A stretch of DNA of 14,055 nucleotides, taken from contig CALQJH020000010.1 in NCBI GenBank assembly GCA_943330835.2, positions 1 through 14,055 on the forward strand, in the 5' to 3' direction. Shown here in pieces: positions 6,292 to 13,506 of this stretch. Source of the DNA: Candidatus Kuenenia stuttgartensis (GTDB lineage: Bacteria; Bacteroidota; Bacteroidia; Chitinophagales; Chitinophagaceae). Every line of letters starts with the position of its first letter. Position 1 is the first letter of the stretch. Under the pieces are notes generated by a model. It made no database searches. It was not told the DNA's origin and was given only the letters and a program-made list of their open reading frames with translations. The position numbers and the translations under genes are program-made.

Positions 6292-8799
6292 TTGAATCCC
6301 ACTGATACCAACGCTTCCTTTATTTTTGTAAAAGTATTCCTTCTACTACTCTTATCTTTTTTATCAACGCTGGTCTTTTCCCAAACTGAATACCTTCATG
6401 GAACGATACAAGATGGGTTAACAAAAGAGCCCATTGGTTTTGCTTCTGTTTATTTAAAAAAAAATGGAGGCGGGAAGATTACAGATAGCTCAGGAAACTT
6501 TCGGTTCAATATAGAAAATCTCAATAACGATACTTTAATGGTAAGTTATATAGGGTACGAAACATTCGCCATTCCGTTAAATTTGATTGATACTAAAAAT
6601 ACACTTACTATCCCTTTGGAAAGAAATGGGAAAACTGGAGAAGTTGTGGTGAAATTAAAAATTAATAAAGGTTTGTTTTTATGGAAAAAAATAATGAGTA
6701 AAAAGAAATACTTCGATAGAACAAAAAAACAAAACTATGCCTATGAAGCCTACAATAAAATAGAAATAGACGTAAAGAATTTTAATGCAAAAAAACTAAA
6801 AAATAATTTTATTTTTAAACCATTTGGATTTGTTTTTGACCATTTAGATAGTTCATCAGAACCAGAACCTTTTTTACCCGCTTACCTGGTCGAGAGCATC
6901 AGCGATTATAGTTTTCAGAAATCACCTAAAAAAACACATGAGAATATTAAGGCCTTAAGTTTAAAAGGATTAGAAAACGAAAGCATAACAAAGTTCCTCG
7001 GCGTGATGAATCAAAACGTAAATATTTTTGACAACTACATCAGCGTTTTGGGAAAAGATTTTATCAGCCCTTTTAATGACAATGGTGATTTTTATTATAC
7101 TTTTTCTGTTGCTGATACCCAAATTATGGATAACAAAAAAACATTCCATTTTATTTTCAAACCAAAAAGAGCAGGAGAAAATGTATTTGAAGGAGAAGCC
7201 TGGGTTAGAGCTGGTACTTTTGTTGTAACTAAAATCTCCATGTTCCTTGGAAAAGACGCGAATATTAACTTTATTTCAAGAATAGGAATCGTTCAGGAGT
7301 ATACCAAAATTGATGATACTACTTTCTTTTTAGGTCGAGATAAATTCTTTGCAGATTTTAATGCTTTCGGCAAAAAATCGTTGACCCTGATTGGAAGAAA
7401 AACTACATCATACAGAAATATTATCATAAATAGCGACTCTATTACAAAGGAACTTAGTACCCAGAAAACAGAAGAACTTGTAGAAAAAAATGCTCAAGCT
7501 ATCCATCAGGCAGATTCAAATTGGACAACCTTAAGACATGATTCTCTTTCTAAAAATGAGAAGCAGATTTATGAAACGGTAGACAAATTACTGGCAATGC
7601 CAAAGTATCAAAAACTACAAAAAACATTACGCTTTATTGGAACAGGATATAAAAATGTTGGGATGTTTGAAATCGGACCATGGTTCAACTGGATCAGTAA
7701 TAATTCCTGGGAAGGTTATCGATTTAGATTTGATTTAGGAACAAATACCAAATTGTTTAAAACTATTTATTTGCATGGCTACCTGGCTTATGGCACCAAA
7801 GACAATGCGTTTAAAGGAAAAGCAGAAGCTTACTGGATTGCAAACAGAGATCCCAATAGATTAATCCTACACGCCTCTATTTCTGAAGATATTGATAATG
7901 GCATAAGTGAGATTGGACAAGTAAGTCAGGATAATATCTTTTCACTGGCCATAAAAAAACCCAATGTCGGCCAAAAATTTATTCGGTTAAAGGACAAAAA
8001 AATCGATATCAATAAAGATTGGGGAAATGGATTTTCTACAGGACTATACTTTTCAAACCGATCTTTTGAACCCTTAAAATACCTTCCAAGCAAACTCAAT
8101 TATTTAGATGGTACATCAGACCTCTTAACTTCCTTTGAAATAGCATTTAAAATCAGATTCGCTTACCTGGAACAATTTCTGAATTGGGATTATTTTCGTT
8201 ATTCTCTTGGGTCAAAATACCCGATTTCTGAAGTCACTTTTACAAAAGGAATTTCAGGCGTATTAAACAGTAAAAACAATTATACTAAAATTACTGCTGC
8301 TGTAAGTGATGATATAAAAATAAATCCGTTGGGTAGATTGTCCGTGAAAGTTTATGGAGGGACTATCAAGGGTGTTTTACCTTTTGCATTTTTGGAAAAC
8401 CATTTGGGAAATGATATTTATTATTATAGCAGCAGCTCCTTAAACCTAATGAACAGATTTGAATATTTGAGCGATAAGTATGCAGGCATTAACCTTGAAC
8501 ATCAAATCGGTTCTGGTATTTTCAAATTCATTCCAATTACGCGAAAATTGAAATGGAGACAATTCTGGAATATCAAGTCTGTTTGGGGAAGCTTAAGTGA
8601 TGAAAATAAACAATTGAATGGGTCCGATAAGTACTTCAAATCATTAAACAACCACATGTATACAGAGATAGGTACAGGCATTGATAATATTTTTAAAGTA
8701 TGCAGAATTGACCTTGTATGGAACATTTCACCCAATAGTACTACTATGCCAAGTAGCAGTAAATTTGGCATTTTTGGCAGTTTCAGGATTCAATTTTAA
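6292..8799 (+). CDS. DUF5686 outer-membrane protein with carboxypeptidase-regulatory-like domain
   Basis: This 835-residue protein has a signal peptide (residues 1-31, with a long leucine-rich core ending LVFSQ), then a CarboxypepD_reg-like beta-sandwich at about 35-110 (LHGTIQDGLTKEPIGFASV ... YIGYETF). A long beta-rich region characteristic of DUF5686 follows, ending in a series of amphipathic strands with a C-terminal aromatic residue (GSFRIQF). That layout points to an outer-membrane beta-barrel with a periplasmic N-terminal domain; the biochemical role is unknown. The only standard start before the signal sequence is TTG at 6292: there is no in-frame ATG until about residue 83, which would lose the signal peptide. 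The gene lies between lpxD (12 bp away) and lpxC-fabZ, suggesting a link to envelope or lipopolysaccharide assembly by context only. Confidence is high for the family and lower for the exact start. Confidence 0.88.
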   Translation: MNPTDTNASFIFVKVFLLLLLSFLSTLVFSQTEYLHGTIQDGLTKEPIGFASVYLKKNGGGKITDSSGNFRFNIENLNNDTLMVSYIGYETFAIPLNLIDTKNTLTIPLERNGKTGEVVVKLKINKGLFLWKKIMSKKKYFDRTKKQNYAYEAYNKIEIDVKNFNAKKLKNNFIFKPFGFVFDHLDSSSEPEPFLPAYLVESISDYSFQKSPKKTHENIKALSLKGLENESITKFLGVMNQNVNIFDNYISVLGKDFISPFNDNGDFYYTFSVADTQIMDNKKTFHFIFKPKRAGENVFEGEAWVRAGTFVVTKISMFLGKDANINFISRIGIVQEYTKIDDTTFFLGRDKFFADFNAFGKKSLTLIGRKTTSYRNIIINSDSITKELSTQKTEELVEKNAQAIHQADSNWTTLRHDSLSKNEKQIYETVDKLLAMPKYQKLQKTLRFIGTGYKNVGMFEIGPWFNWISNNSWEGYRFRFDLGTNTKLFKTIYLHGYLAYGTKDNAFKGKAEAYWIANRDPNRLILHASISEDIDNGISEIGQVSQDNIFSLAIKKPNVGQKFIRLKDKKIDINKDWGNGFSTGLYFSNRSFEPLKYLPSKLNYLDGTSDLLTSFEIAFKIRFAYLEQFLNWDYFRYSLGSKYPISEVTFTKGISGVLNSKNNYTKITAAVSDDIKINPLGRLSVKVYGGTIKGVLPFAFLENHLGNDIYYYSSSSLNLMNRFEYLSDKYAGINLEHQIGSGIFKFIPITRKLKWRQFWNIKSVWGSLSDENKQLNGSDKYFKSLNNHMYTEIGTGIDNIFKVCRIDLVWNISPNSTTMPSSSKFGIFGSFRIQF

Positions 8800-8842
8800 C
8801 TATTAAGAAGTGCTATTTCGCTGATTTAAGGTTTTTTTAGGG

Positions 8843-8850
8843 TAACTTCG
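8843..8850 (+). promoter_or_regulatory. probable -7 promoter element for lpxC-fabZ
   Basis: TAACTTCG followed by CCC differs from TAnnTTTG by one base. A TTTCG at 8816-8820 lies 22 bp upstream, close to the usual -33 distance. It predicts an mRNA start near 8855 and a leader of about 16 nt. The 71-bp gap between the DUF5686 gene and lpxC-fabZ is the widest in the run up to this point, which fits an internal promoter. No clear hairpin terminator is visible in the gap. Confidence 0.45.
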
Positions 8851-8870
8851 CCCGAATTTATCAAACCTAT

Positions 8871-10280
8871 ATGGATAAAAATTTTAACCCGGATAAGCAA
8901 CATACATTAGCCAGCTCTATTAGTATTTCAGGCACAGGATTGCATACTGGGATTAATGTAGACATGACCATCAAACCGGCCAATCCTGGATATGGTTTTC
9001 ATTTTCAAAGAATTGATCTCGTTGGAACTCTTCCTATTAAGGCCGATTGCGATCTTGTAACTGACACTTCCAGAGGTACTACTTTGGAACTTGGAGAAGT
9101 AAAAGTGAGCACAGTTGAACACATTTTGGCAGCATTGGTAGGAATGGGTGTTGACAATTGTCTGATTGAAGTGAACGGACCGGAAATTCCCATTATTGAT
9201 GGAAGCAGCGGCCCCTTTATTGAAATTATTGAAAATGCTGGAGTGTTGGAACAGGATGCCACAAAAGCTTGGTATTGTATCGATACGAATATTTCGTTCT
9301 ATGACGAAAATAAAAGAGTAGAGATGACTGCCCTTCCCGCTACAAATTATGAAATCACTACGCTGATAGACTTCAACAGCAGCGTTTTAGGCACACAACA
9401 TGCAAGCCTGAAAAATATAAGTGAATTTAAATCACAAATTGCACCTTGTAGAACATTTTGTTTTCTTCACGAATTAGAAATGTTGATTGATAATAATCTT
9501 ATAAAAGGAGGCGATATCAATAATGCCATCGTGGTTGTTGACAAACCTGTTACAGAAGAAGAAATGAGCAGATTGGCAAAAGCATTCGGCAGGACAAAAG
9601 TGGAAGTAAAAACAGAAGGCTACTTAAACAACTTAGAACTACGTTTCCCCAACGAACCTGCACGACATAAATTACTGGATGTTATCGGTGATCTCGCTTT
9701 AATTGGCTACCCTATCAAAGCGCACATTATTGCAAACAGACCCGGTCATAGTAGTAATGTTGAATTTGCAAAGAAAATAAAACAATACATCAAGAAGAAT
9801 AAACACACAAAAGATATTCCGGTTTACAATCCTAGTCAGCCAGCTGTATATTCATTACAACAAATCGAAAAAACACTGCCTCACCGCTATCCTTTTTTAC
9901 TGGTTGATAAAATAATTGAACTCCATCAGAATTCAATTATTGGAATTAAAAACGTCACCTTCAATGAATTTTTCTTTCAAGGCCATTTCCCTGGAAATCC
10001 AGTAATGCCAGGTGTTCTTCAAATTGAAGCCTTGGCTCAAACAGGCGGTATCTTGTGTATTAATTCAATGCCGGAAGGAAATTATGATACTTACTTTTTG
10101 AAAATAGACAACTGTAAATTCAAACAAAAAGTAGTCCCAGGAGACACCATGATTTTGAAAATGGAACTGATAGAACCCATTAGAAGAGGGATTTGTGTGA
10201 TGAAAGGAAGTGTTTATGTTGGAAATAAACTTTGTACCGAAGGAGAATTTACAGCACAATTAGTAAAAAGAGATAATTAA
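8871..10280 (+). CDS. lpxC-fabZ: bifunctional UDP-3-O-acyl-GlcNAc deacetylase / 3-hydroxyacyl-ACP dehydratase
   Basis: This 469-residue fusion is typical of Bacteroidota. Residues 1-305 are LpxC, the zinc deacetylase that commits UDP-3-O-acyl-GlcNAc to lipid A. The general base E83 and zinc ligands H84, H266 and D270 are present, as is the catalytic H293 (RPGHSSN); KGGDINNAIVV (212-222) is also a family motif. After a linker (about 306-325), residues 326-469 are FabZ, which dehydrates 3-hydroxyacyl-ACP in fatty acid elongation. Its active-site H372 lies in GHFPGNPVMPG and E386 in IEALAQTGG. The two activities compete for, or depend on, the same hydroxyacyl-ACP pool, so fixed stoichiometry may balance lipid A against phospholipid acyl supply. 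lpxA follows after 15 bp. Confidence 0.97.
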   Translation: MDKNFNPDKQHTLASSISISGTGLHTGINVDMTIKPANPGYGFHFQRIDLVGTLPIKADCDLVTDTSRGTTLELGEVKVSTVEHILAALVGMGVDNCLIEVNGPEIPIIDGSSGPFIEIIENAGVLEQDATKAWYCIDTNISFYDENKRVEMTALPATNYEITTLIDFNSSVLGTQHASLKNISEFKSQIAPCRTFCFLHELEMLIDNNLIKGGDINNAIVVVDKPVTEEEMSRLAKAFGRTKVEVKTEGYLNNLELRFPNEPARHKLLDVIGDLALIGYPIKAHIIANRPGHSSNVEFAKKIKQYIKKNKHTKDIPVYNPSQPAVYSLQQIEKTLPHRYPFLLVDKIIELHQNSIIGIKNVTFNEFFFQGHFPGNPVMPGVLQIEALAQTGGILCINSMPEGNYDTYFLKIDNCKFKQKVVPGDTMILKMELIEPIRRGICVMKGSVYVGNKLCTEGEFTAQLVKRDN

Positions 10281-10295
10281 AAACTAGTCAATAAC

Positions 10296-11093
10296 ATGAT
10301 TCACCCACACACCTACATTCATCCAAATGCTAAATTAGCAACGAATGTAAAAATTGATCCATTCAGTGTAATACACCAGAATGTAGAAATTGGAAGCGGT
10401 ACCTGGATTGGAAGTAATGTTACTATCATGGAAGGCGCCAGGATTGGAAATAATTGTCGCATTTTCCCAGGAGCCGTTCTTGCAGGGATTCCACAGGACT
10501 TGAAGTATGAAGGAGAAAACACCACGGTTATTATTGGTGACAATACCACCATCAGGGAATTTGTAACCATCAATCGAGGAAGTAAAGATAAATGGACAAC
10601 CAAGGTTGGAGATAATTGTTTGATTATGGCATACAGCCACATTGCTCACGATTGTGTAATTGGAAATAATTGCATCATGAGTAACAATACTCAAATGGCA
10701 GGCCACGTAAGTCTCGGCGATTATTCCATTCTTGCTGGTATGTGTGCAGTTCACCAGTTTGTGCAAATTGGTCAGCATGCTTTTGTTGCCGGAGGATCTT
10801 TAGTAAGCAAAGACGTTCCGCCATACATCAAAGCAGGAAGAACCCCATTAAGTTATGCAGGTGTAAATTCTGTTGGATTAAAACGCAGAGGATTTTCACT
10901 TGAAAAAATAAATCACATTCTTGATGTCTATCGAATCATTTACAATAAAAATCTAAATACCTCACAAGCCCTTAATTATATTGAAGAAGAATTAGCTGCC
11001 ACTGATGAGCGAGATGAAATTGTAACTTTTATCAGAGAAAGTGGAAGAGGTATTATTAAAAGATTCAGCAAAGGGAATAATGATGAAGACTAA
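10296..11093 (+). CDS. lpxA: acyl-ACP--UDP-N-acetylglucosamine O-acyltransferase
   Basis: LpxA transfers a 3-hydroxyacyl group from ACP to the 3-OH of UDP-GlcNAc, the first step of lipid A synthesis. The 265-residue protein shows the hexapeptide-repeat beta-helix (about 1-185) and a C-terminal helical bundle (SVGLKRRGFSLEKIN ... SGRGIIKRF). Alignment by eye to E. coli LpxA gives a constant offset of 7: the catalytic H125 corresponds to H118 in HIAHDC, H144 to H137, and H160 to H153 in AVHQF. The acyl-chain ruler residue G173 corresponds to G166, which would leave room for a long chain. Other family signatures are GIPQDLKYEGE (65-75) and TINRGS (91-96). The ATG at 10296 lies 15 bp after lpxC-fabZ, so the two are almost certainly cotranscribed. 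The order D, C/Z, A is typical of the phylum. Confidence 0.97.
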   Translation: MIHPHTYIHPNAKLATNVKIDPFSVIHQNVEIGSGTWIGSNVTIMEGARIGNNCRIFPGAVLAGIPQDLKYEGENTTVIIGDNTTIREFVTINRGSKDKWTTKVGDNCLIMAYSHIAHDCVIGNNCIMSNNTQMAGHVSLGDYSILAGMCAVHQFVQIGQHAFVAGGSLVSKDVPPYIKAGRTPLSYAGVNSVGLKRRGFSLEKINHILDVYRIIYNKNLNTSQALNYIEEELAATDERDEIVTFIRESGRGIIKRFSKGNNDED

Positions 11094-11155
11094 ATAGCAT
11101 TTTTCTTTACGGAATATTCCTTTTTTGAGATTCATAGAAAAAGCTTCTATTGTAC

Positions 11156-11773
11156 ATGCAAATTACTTTAACCAATACGGGTAAACGCTTTAATCTGGAA
11201 TGGATTTTTCGCCATGTCAACCTTACCTTTTTTCCTGGAAATGCTTATGCAATAGTTGGATCAAATGGATCTGGGAAATCCACCTTGCTACAAGTAATAG
11301 CCGGTGCACTCCTCCACAGCGAAGGACAGGTGACTTTCAAGAATGACGCAGACAAGAATAATATCATTGAAGAAGAAGCATACCAACAAATTGCTATTGC
11401 AACACCGTATCTTGAGCTCATTGAAGAAATGACCGCAGTTGAATTTTTAAAATTTCATGAGACTTTTAAACCCCTTTCTTCAAGTATCGAAAGTATTCTT
11501 CAGGAAACAAGTCTCTCTGCAGCTGCCCACAAACAAATCAGATATTTTAGTAGTGGAATGAAGCAAAGACTAAAATTAGCTCAGGCTATTTTTAGCAAAA
11601 CAAGCGTATTGCTTCTTGATGAACCCTGCACAAATTTAGATACTGCCGGAATAGAATTATATCATACCCTTATTAGAAAATATACAGCCGACAGATTAAT
11701 CATTGTTTCCAGTAATGATAAAACGGAATATAGTTTTTGCAAAGAAATTATTGCAATTGAAAACTACAAGTAA
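11156..11773 (+). CDS. small ABC-type ATP-binding protein with atypical Q- and H-loops
   Basis: This is a 205-residue stand-alone ABC nucleotide-binding domain. Walker A is GSNGSGKST (35-43), the signature is a variant FSSGMKQRLKLA (131-142), Walker B is VLLLDEP (151-157), and the D-loop is TNLDT. No Gln occurs in the Q-loop region (79-92; ATPYLELIEE), and the H-loop reads VSSND (184-188), with Asn where His normally stands. The first trait recalls CcmA-like half-transporters, and similar proteins occur in Bacteroidota as far as I recall. No membrane partner is encoded in the window, so the transported substrate and even a transport role are unknown. I chose ATG 11156 over an in-frame TTG at 11150. 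The gene follows lpxA after 62 bp, so a separate transcript is possible. It converges with ald, leaving two bases between stop codons. Confidence 0.85.
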   Translation: MQITLTNTGKRFNLEWIFRHVNLTFFPGNAYAIVGSNGSGKSTLLQVIAGALLHSEGQVTFKNDADKNNIIEEEAYQQIAIATPYLELIEEMTAVEFLKFHETFKPLSSSIESILQETSLSAAAHKQIRYFSSGMKQRLKLAQAIFSKTSVLLLDEPCTNLDTAGIELYHTLIRKYTADRLIIVSSNDKTEYSFCKEIIAIENYK

Positions 11774-11775
11774 GC

Positions 11776-12990
11776 TTACCTCCTACTCGCAATAAGCAAA
11801 TTAAGATCGGTGTATTTTAAATCAAATCTTTCACTCAGATAAAAATTGGTAAGGCTTCCTTTAAATAGATAAATGCCACTTCTGACATTTACCTTGTGCC
11901 AGACCATGCTATCAATGCCTCCATCCTCGCCCGTTTCCAATAACAGTGGCATCAATACATTGCTGATGGCCTGAGAAGCTGTACGAGCAAATCCACTTGG
12001 TATATTAGGTACGCAATAATGAATGACATCATATTTGGTGAAAATCGGATTTTCATGAGAAGTAACCATACTTGTTTCAAAACAACCCCCATGATCAATA
12101 CTAACGTCAACGACTACTGCACCCGGACGCATATTGCTTACCATCTCTTCAGACACCACCACAGGCGTTCGTCCTGCAGCTCCACTTAGTGCGCCAATCG
12201 CAACATCACAGGTCTTCAATTGCTTGCTTAAAATTTTTGGCTCGATAACTGACGTCCACATTCTTACGCCGATATTATTCTGTAAACGTTTTAATCTGTA
12301 AATACTATTGTCAAATACCTTAACGCTGGCACCCATCGCCAAGGCTGTCCGAGCAGCATATTCTCCAACTATTCCCGCTCCAATGATGATGACTTTCGTT
12401 GGAGGTATGCCACTTATTCCACCTACAAGAACACCTTTCCCATTATTGGCATTGCTTAAATAATGACCAGCGATTAACATCACAGCACTACCCGCAATTT
12501 CACTCATGCTTCTGACAATAGGATTGTGACCACTATCGTCTTTTAAGTTTTCAAAACTAATAGCAGTAACTTTTTTTTCCATCATTTTCTCCAGAATACT
12601 CTTTTTCACAATAGCCATATGAATGGGAGAAATAATATTGGTATTAGGTTTTAATAATTCGCAATCCTCCTCACTAACAGGTGCGCTTTTTACAATGACA
12701 TTGCAATTGAAAATTTCTCTTTTATCATGAACTATTCGAGTACCCACTTCGCTGTAGGTATTGTCACTATAATTGGAACCCTTTCCGGCATTAGATTCCA
12801 TAACAACTTCATGTCCGTTAGCAATCAAAACACCAACAGCTTCTGGTGTAAGCGCAATTCTATTTTCATTAAAAGAATTCTCCTTTGGAATCCCAATAAG
12901 AAGAGACTCCCCTTTAGGTTTTACATCAAGGGTTTCTTCAAGTGTTTCATAAGAAAAAGTAGAAGAAATGAAGGGTTTTTTTGTTGCCAT
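11776..12990 (-). CDS. ald: alanine dehydrogenase
   Basis: Ald catalyses the NAD-dependent oxidative deamination of L-alanine to pyruvate and ammonia, and the reverse. The 404-residue protein is longer at the N-terminus than the classical enzyme by about 30 residues, as in other Bacteroidota homologues. Substrate and catalytic residues are conserved: R44 in NENRIALTP, K101 in VIVKSAP, H124 in SPIHMA and D299 in VSIDHGG. The nucleotide-binding Rossmann motif is GAGIVG (204-209), followed by the acidic strand end VFDNSIYRL. The usual DQGG sequence next to the catalytic Asp is DHGG here. The protein is cytoplasmic, usually hexameric. It starts at ATG 12990, 40 bp after tsaE, in the same direction. 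Some of the family in Bacteroidota resemble transhydrogenase alpha subunits, but the C-terminal half here supports Ald. Confidence 0.92.
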   Translation of the reverse strand: MATKKPFISSTFSYETLEETLDVKPKGESLLIGIPKENSFNENRIALTPEAVGVLIANGHEVVMESNAGKGSNYSDNTYSEVGTRIVHDKREIFNCNVIVKSAPVSEEDCELLKPNTNIISPIHMAIVKKSILEKMMEKKVTAISFENLKDDSGHNPIVRSMSEIAGSAVMLIAGHYLSNANNGKGVLVGGISGIPPTKVIIIGAGIVGEYAARTALAMGASVKVFDNSIYRLKRLQNNIGVRMWTSVIEPKILSKQLKTCDVAIGALSGAAGRTPVVVSEEMVSNMRPGAVVVDVSIDHGGCFETSMVTSHENPIFTKYDVIHYCVPNIPSGFARTASQAISNVLMPLLLETGEDGGIDSMVWHKVNVRSGIYLFKGSLTNFYLSERFDLKYTDLNLLIASRR

Positions 12991-13018
12991 AATAAAAAAA
13001 ATGATGTTTTATAGTTGC

Positions 13019-13026
13019 CGAATATA
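13019..13026 (-). promoter_or_regulatory. possible -7 promoter element for ald
   Basis: The minus strand reads TATATTCG followed by GC, one base from TAnnTTTG and of the same form as the box before lpxC-fabZ. It lies in the 40-bp gap between tsaE and ald. There is no clear -33 TTTG at the usual distance. If active, ald could be expressed independently of tsaE. Confidence 0.3.
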
Positions 13027-13030
13027 CAAA

Positions 13031-13444
13031 TTACAAAATTATTTTCAGCTTTCTGGTATCAGCATCAATTGTGATTAAAAAGCAATGAACCGTATTATCT
13101 GGAAAAAGACCAGGTGCTTTTTCTGGCCACTCCACAAAACAGTATTGATTGGAATAAAGACAATCTTCCACTCCGGCTGATACAGCTTCTTGTTCATCTT
13201 TGATTCTGTATAAATCTATGTGATAAATATTTGTTCCGGACGCAGTACTATATTCATTGATTATTGAAAAAGTTGGACTACTGGCGATATGCTCTGCACC
13301 TAATAAATTACAAACCGCACTGATAAAAGTAGTTTTACCAGCACCCATTTCACCATGAAAAGCAATACATCTTGAAGTGTTTATATTGGTTAGAAACCAA
13401 TTTGCTGCATGAGCAATATCATTTAACTTAAAAATCAATTCCAT
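13031..13444 (-). CDS. tsaE: tRNA t6A37 synthesis ATPase subunit TsaE
   Basis: TsaE is the P-loop ATPase that works with TsaB and TsaD to make N6-threonylcarbamoyladenosine at position 37 of ANN-decoding tRNAs. The 137-residue protein is the standard length. Walker A is GEMGAGKTT (31-39), the switch region is SPTFSIINEYS (56-66), HIDLYRI (75-81) follows, and the closing motif is VEWPEKAPGLFP (104-115); all are diagnostic. The ATG at 13444 is unambiguous. It lies upstream of ald on the same strand with a 40-bp gap, an arrangement I recall from related genomes, and is divergent from the P-type ATPase gene across 62 bp. It is cytoplasmic. No other t6A gene is in the window. Confidence 0.96.
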   Translation of the reverse strand: MELIFKLNDIAHAANWFLTNINTSRCIAFHGEMGAGKTTFISAVCNLLGAEHIASSPTFSIINEYSTASGTNIYHIDLYRIKDEQEAVSAGVEDCLYSNQYCFVEWPEKAPGLFPDNTVHCFLITIDADTRKLKIIL

Positions 13445-13448
13445 GGGA

Positions 13449-13456
13449 TAAAGATA
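13449..13456 (-). promoter_or_regulatory. possible -7 promoter box for tsaE
   Basis: The minus strand reads TATCTTTA, one base from TAnnTTTG, ending four bases before the tsaE ATG. If it works as a promoter the transcript would start at or just beside the start codon. No -33 TTTG is evident, so support is modest. Confidence 0.33.
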
Positions 13457-13494
13457 ATTTCATAATTAGTAACTATGAACCTATTTTATTAAGA

Positions 13495-13502
13495 TATTTT
13501 TG
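13495..13502 (+). promoter_or_regulatory. -7 promoter element for the P-type ATPase gene
   Basis: TATTTTTG is a perfect TAnnTTTG match, ending four bases before the ATG at 13507. With a usual -7 geometry, transcription would begin near the A of the ATG, giving a leaderless or almost leaderless mRNA. The -33 region is AT-rich without a clean TTTG. No metal-regulator operator is recognisable in the 62-bp divergent gap. Confidence 0.5.
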
Positions 13503-13506
13503 TAAA

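Noticed and set aside
5958..6311. 117-codon minus-strand open frame with hydrophobic stretches opposite lpxD
   Set aside because: It is antisense to the hexapeptide repeat and C-terminus of LpxD; the hydrophobic look follows from complementing glycine/asparagine/isoleucine codons, and no promoter or family motif supports it.
10335..10778. 147-codon open frame on the minus strand opposite lpxA
   Set aside because: It lies wholly within the clear lpxA coding region; its length is a by-product of the repeated hexapeptide codons, and the protein has no recognisable feature.
11111..11126. GGAATATTCC followed by six T after lpxA, resembling a rho-independent terminator
   Set aside because: A perfect palindrome with no loop cannot form the full stem; only three base pairs (GGA/TCC) around a four-base loop remain, too weak to call a terminator.
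12727..13014. 95-codon plus-strand open frame antisense to the start of ald
   Set aside because: Covered by the well-supported ald frame; composition is basic and serine-rich with no motif.
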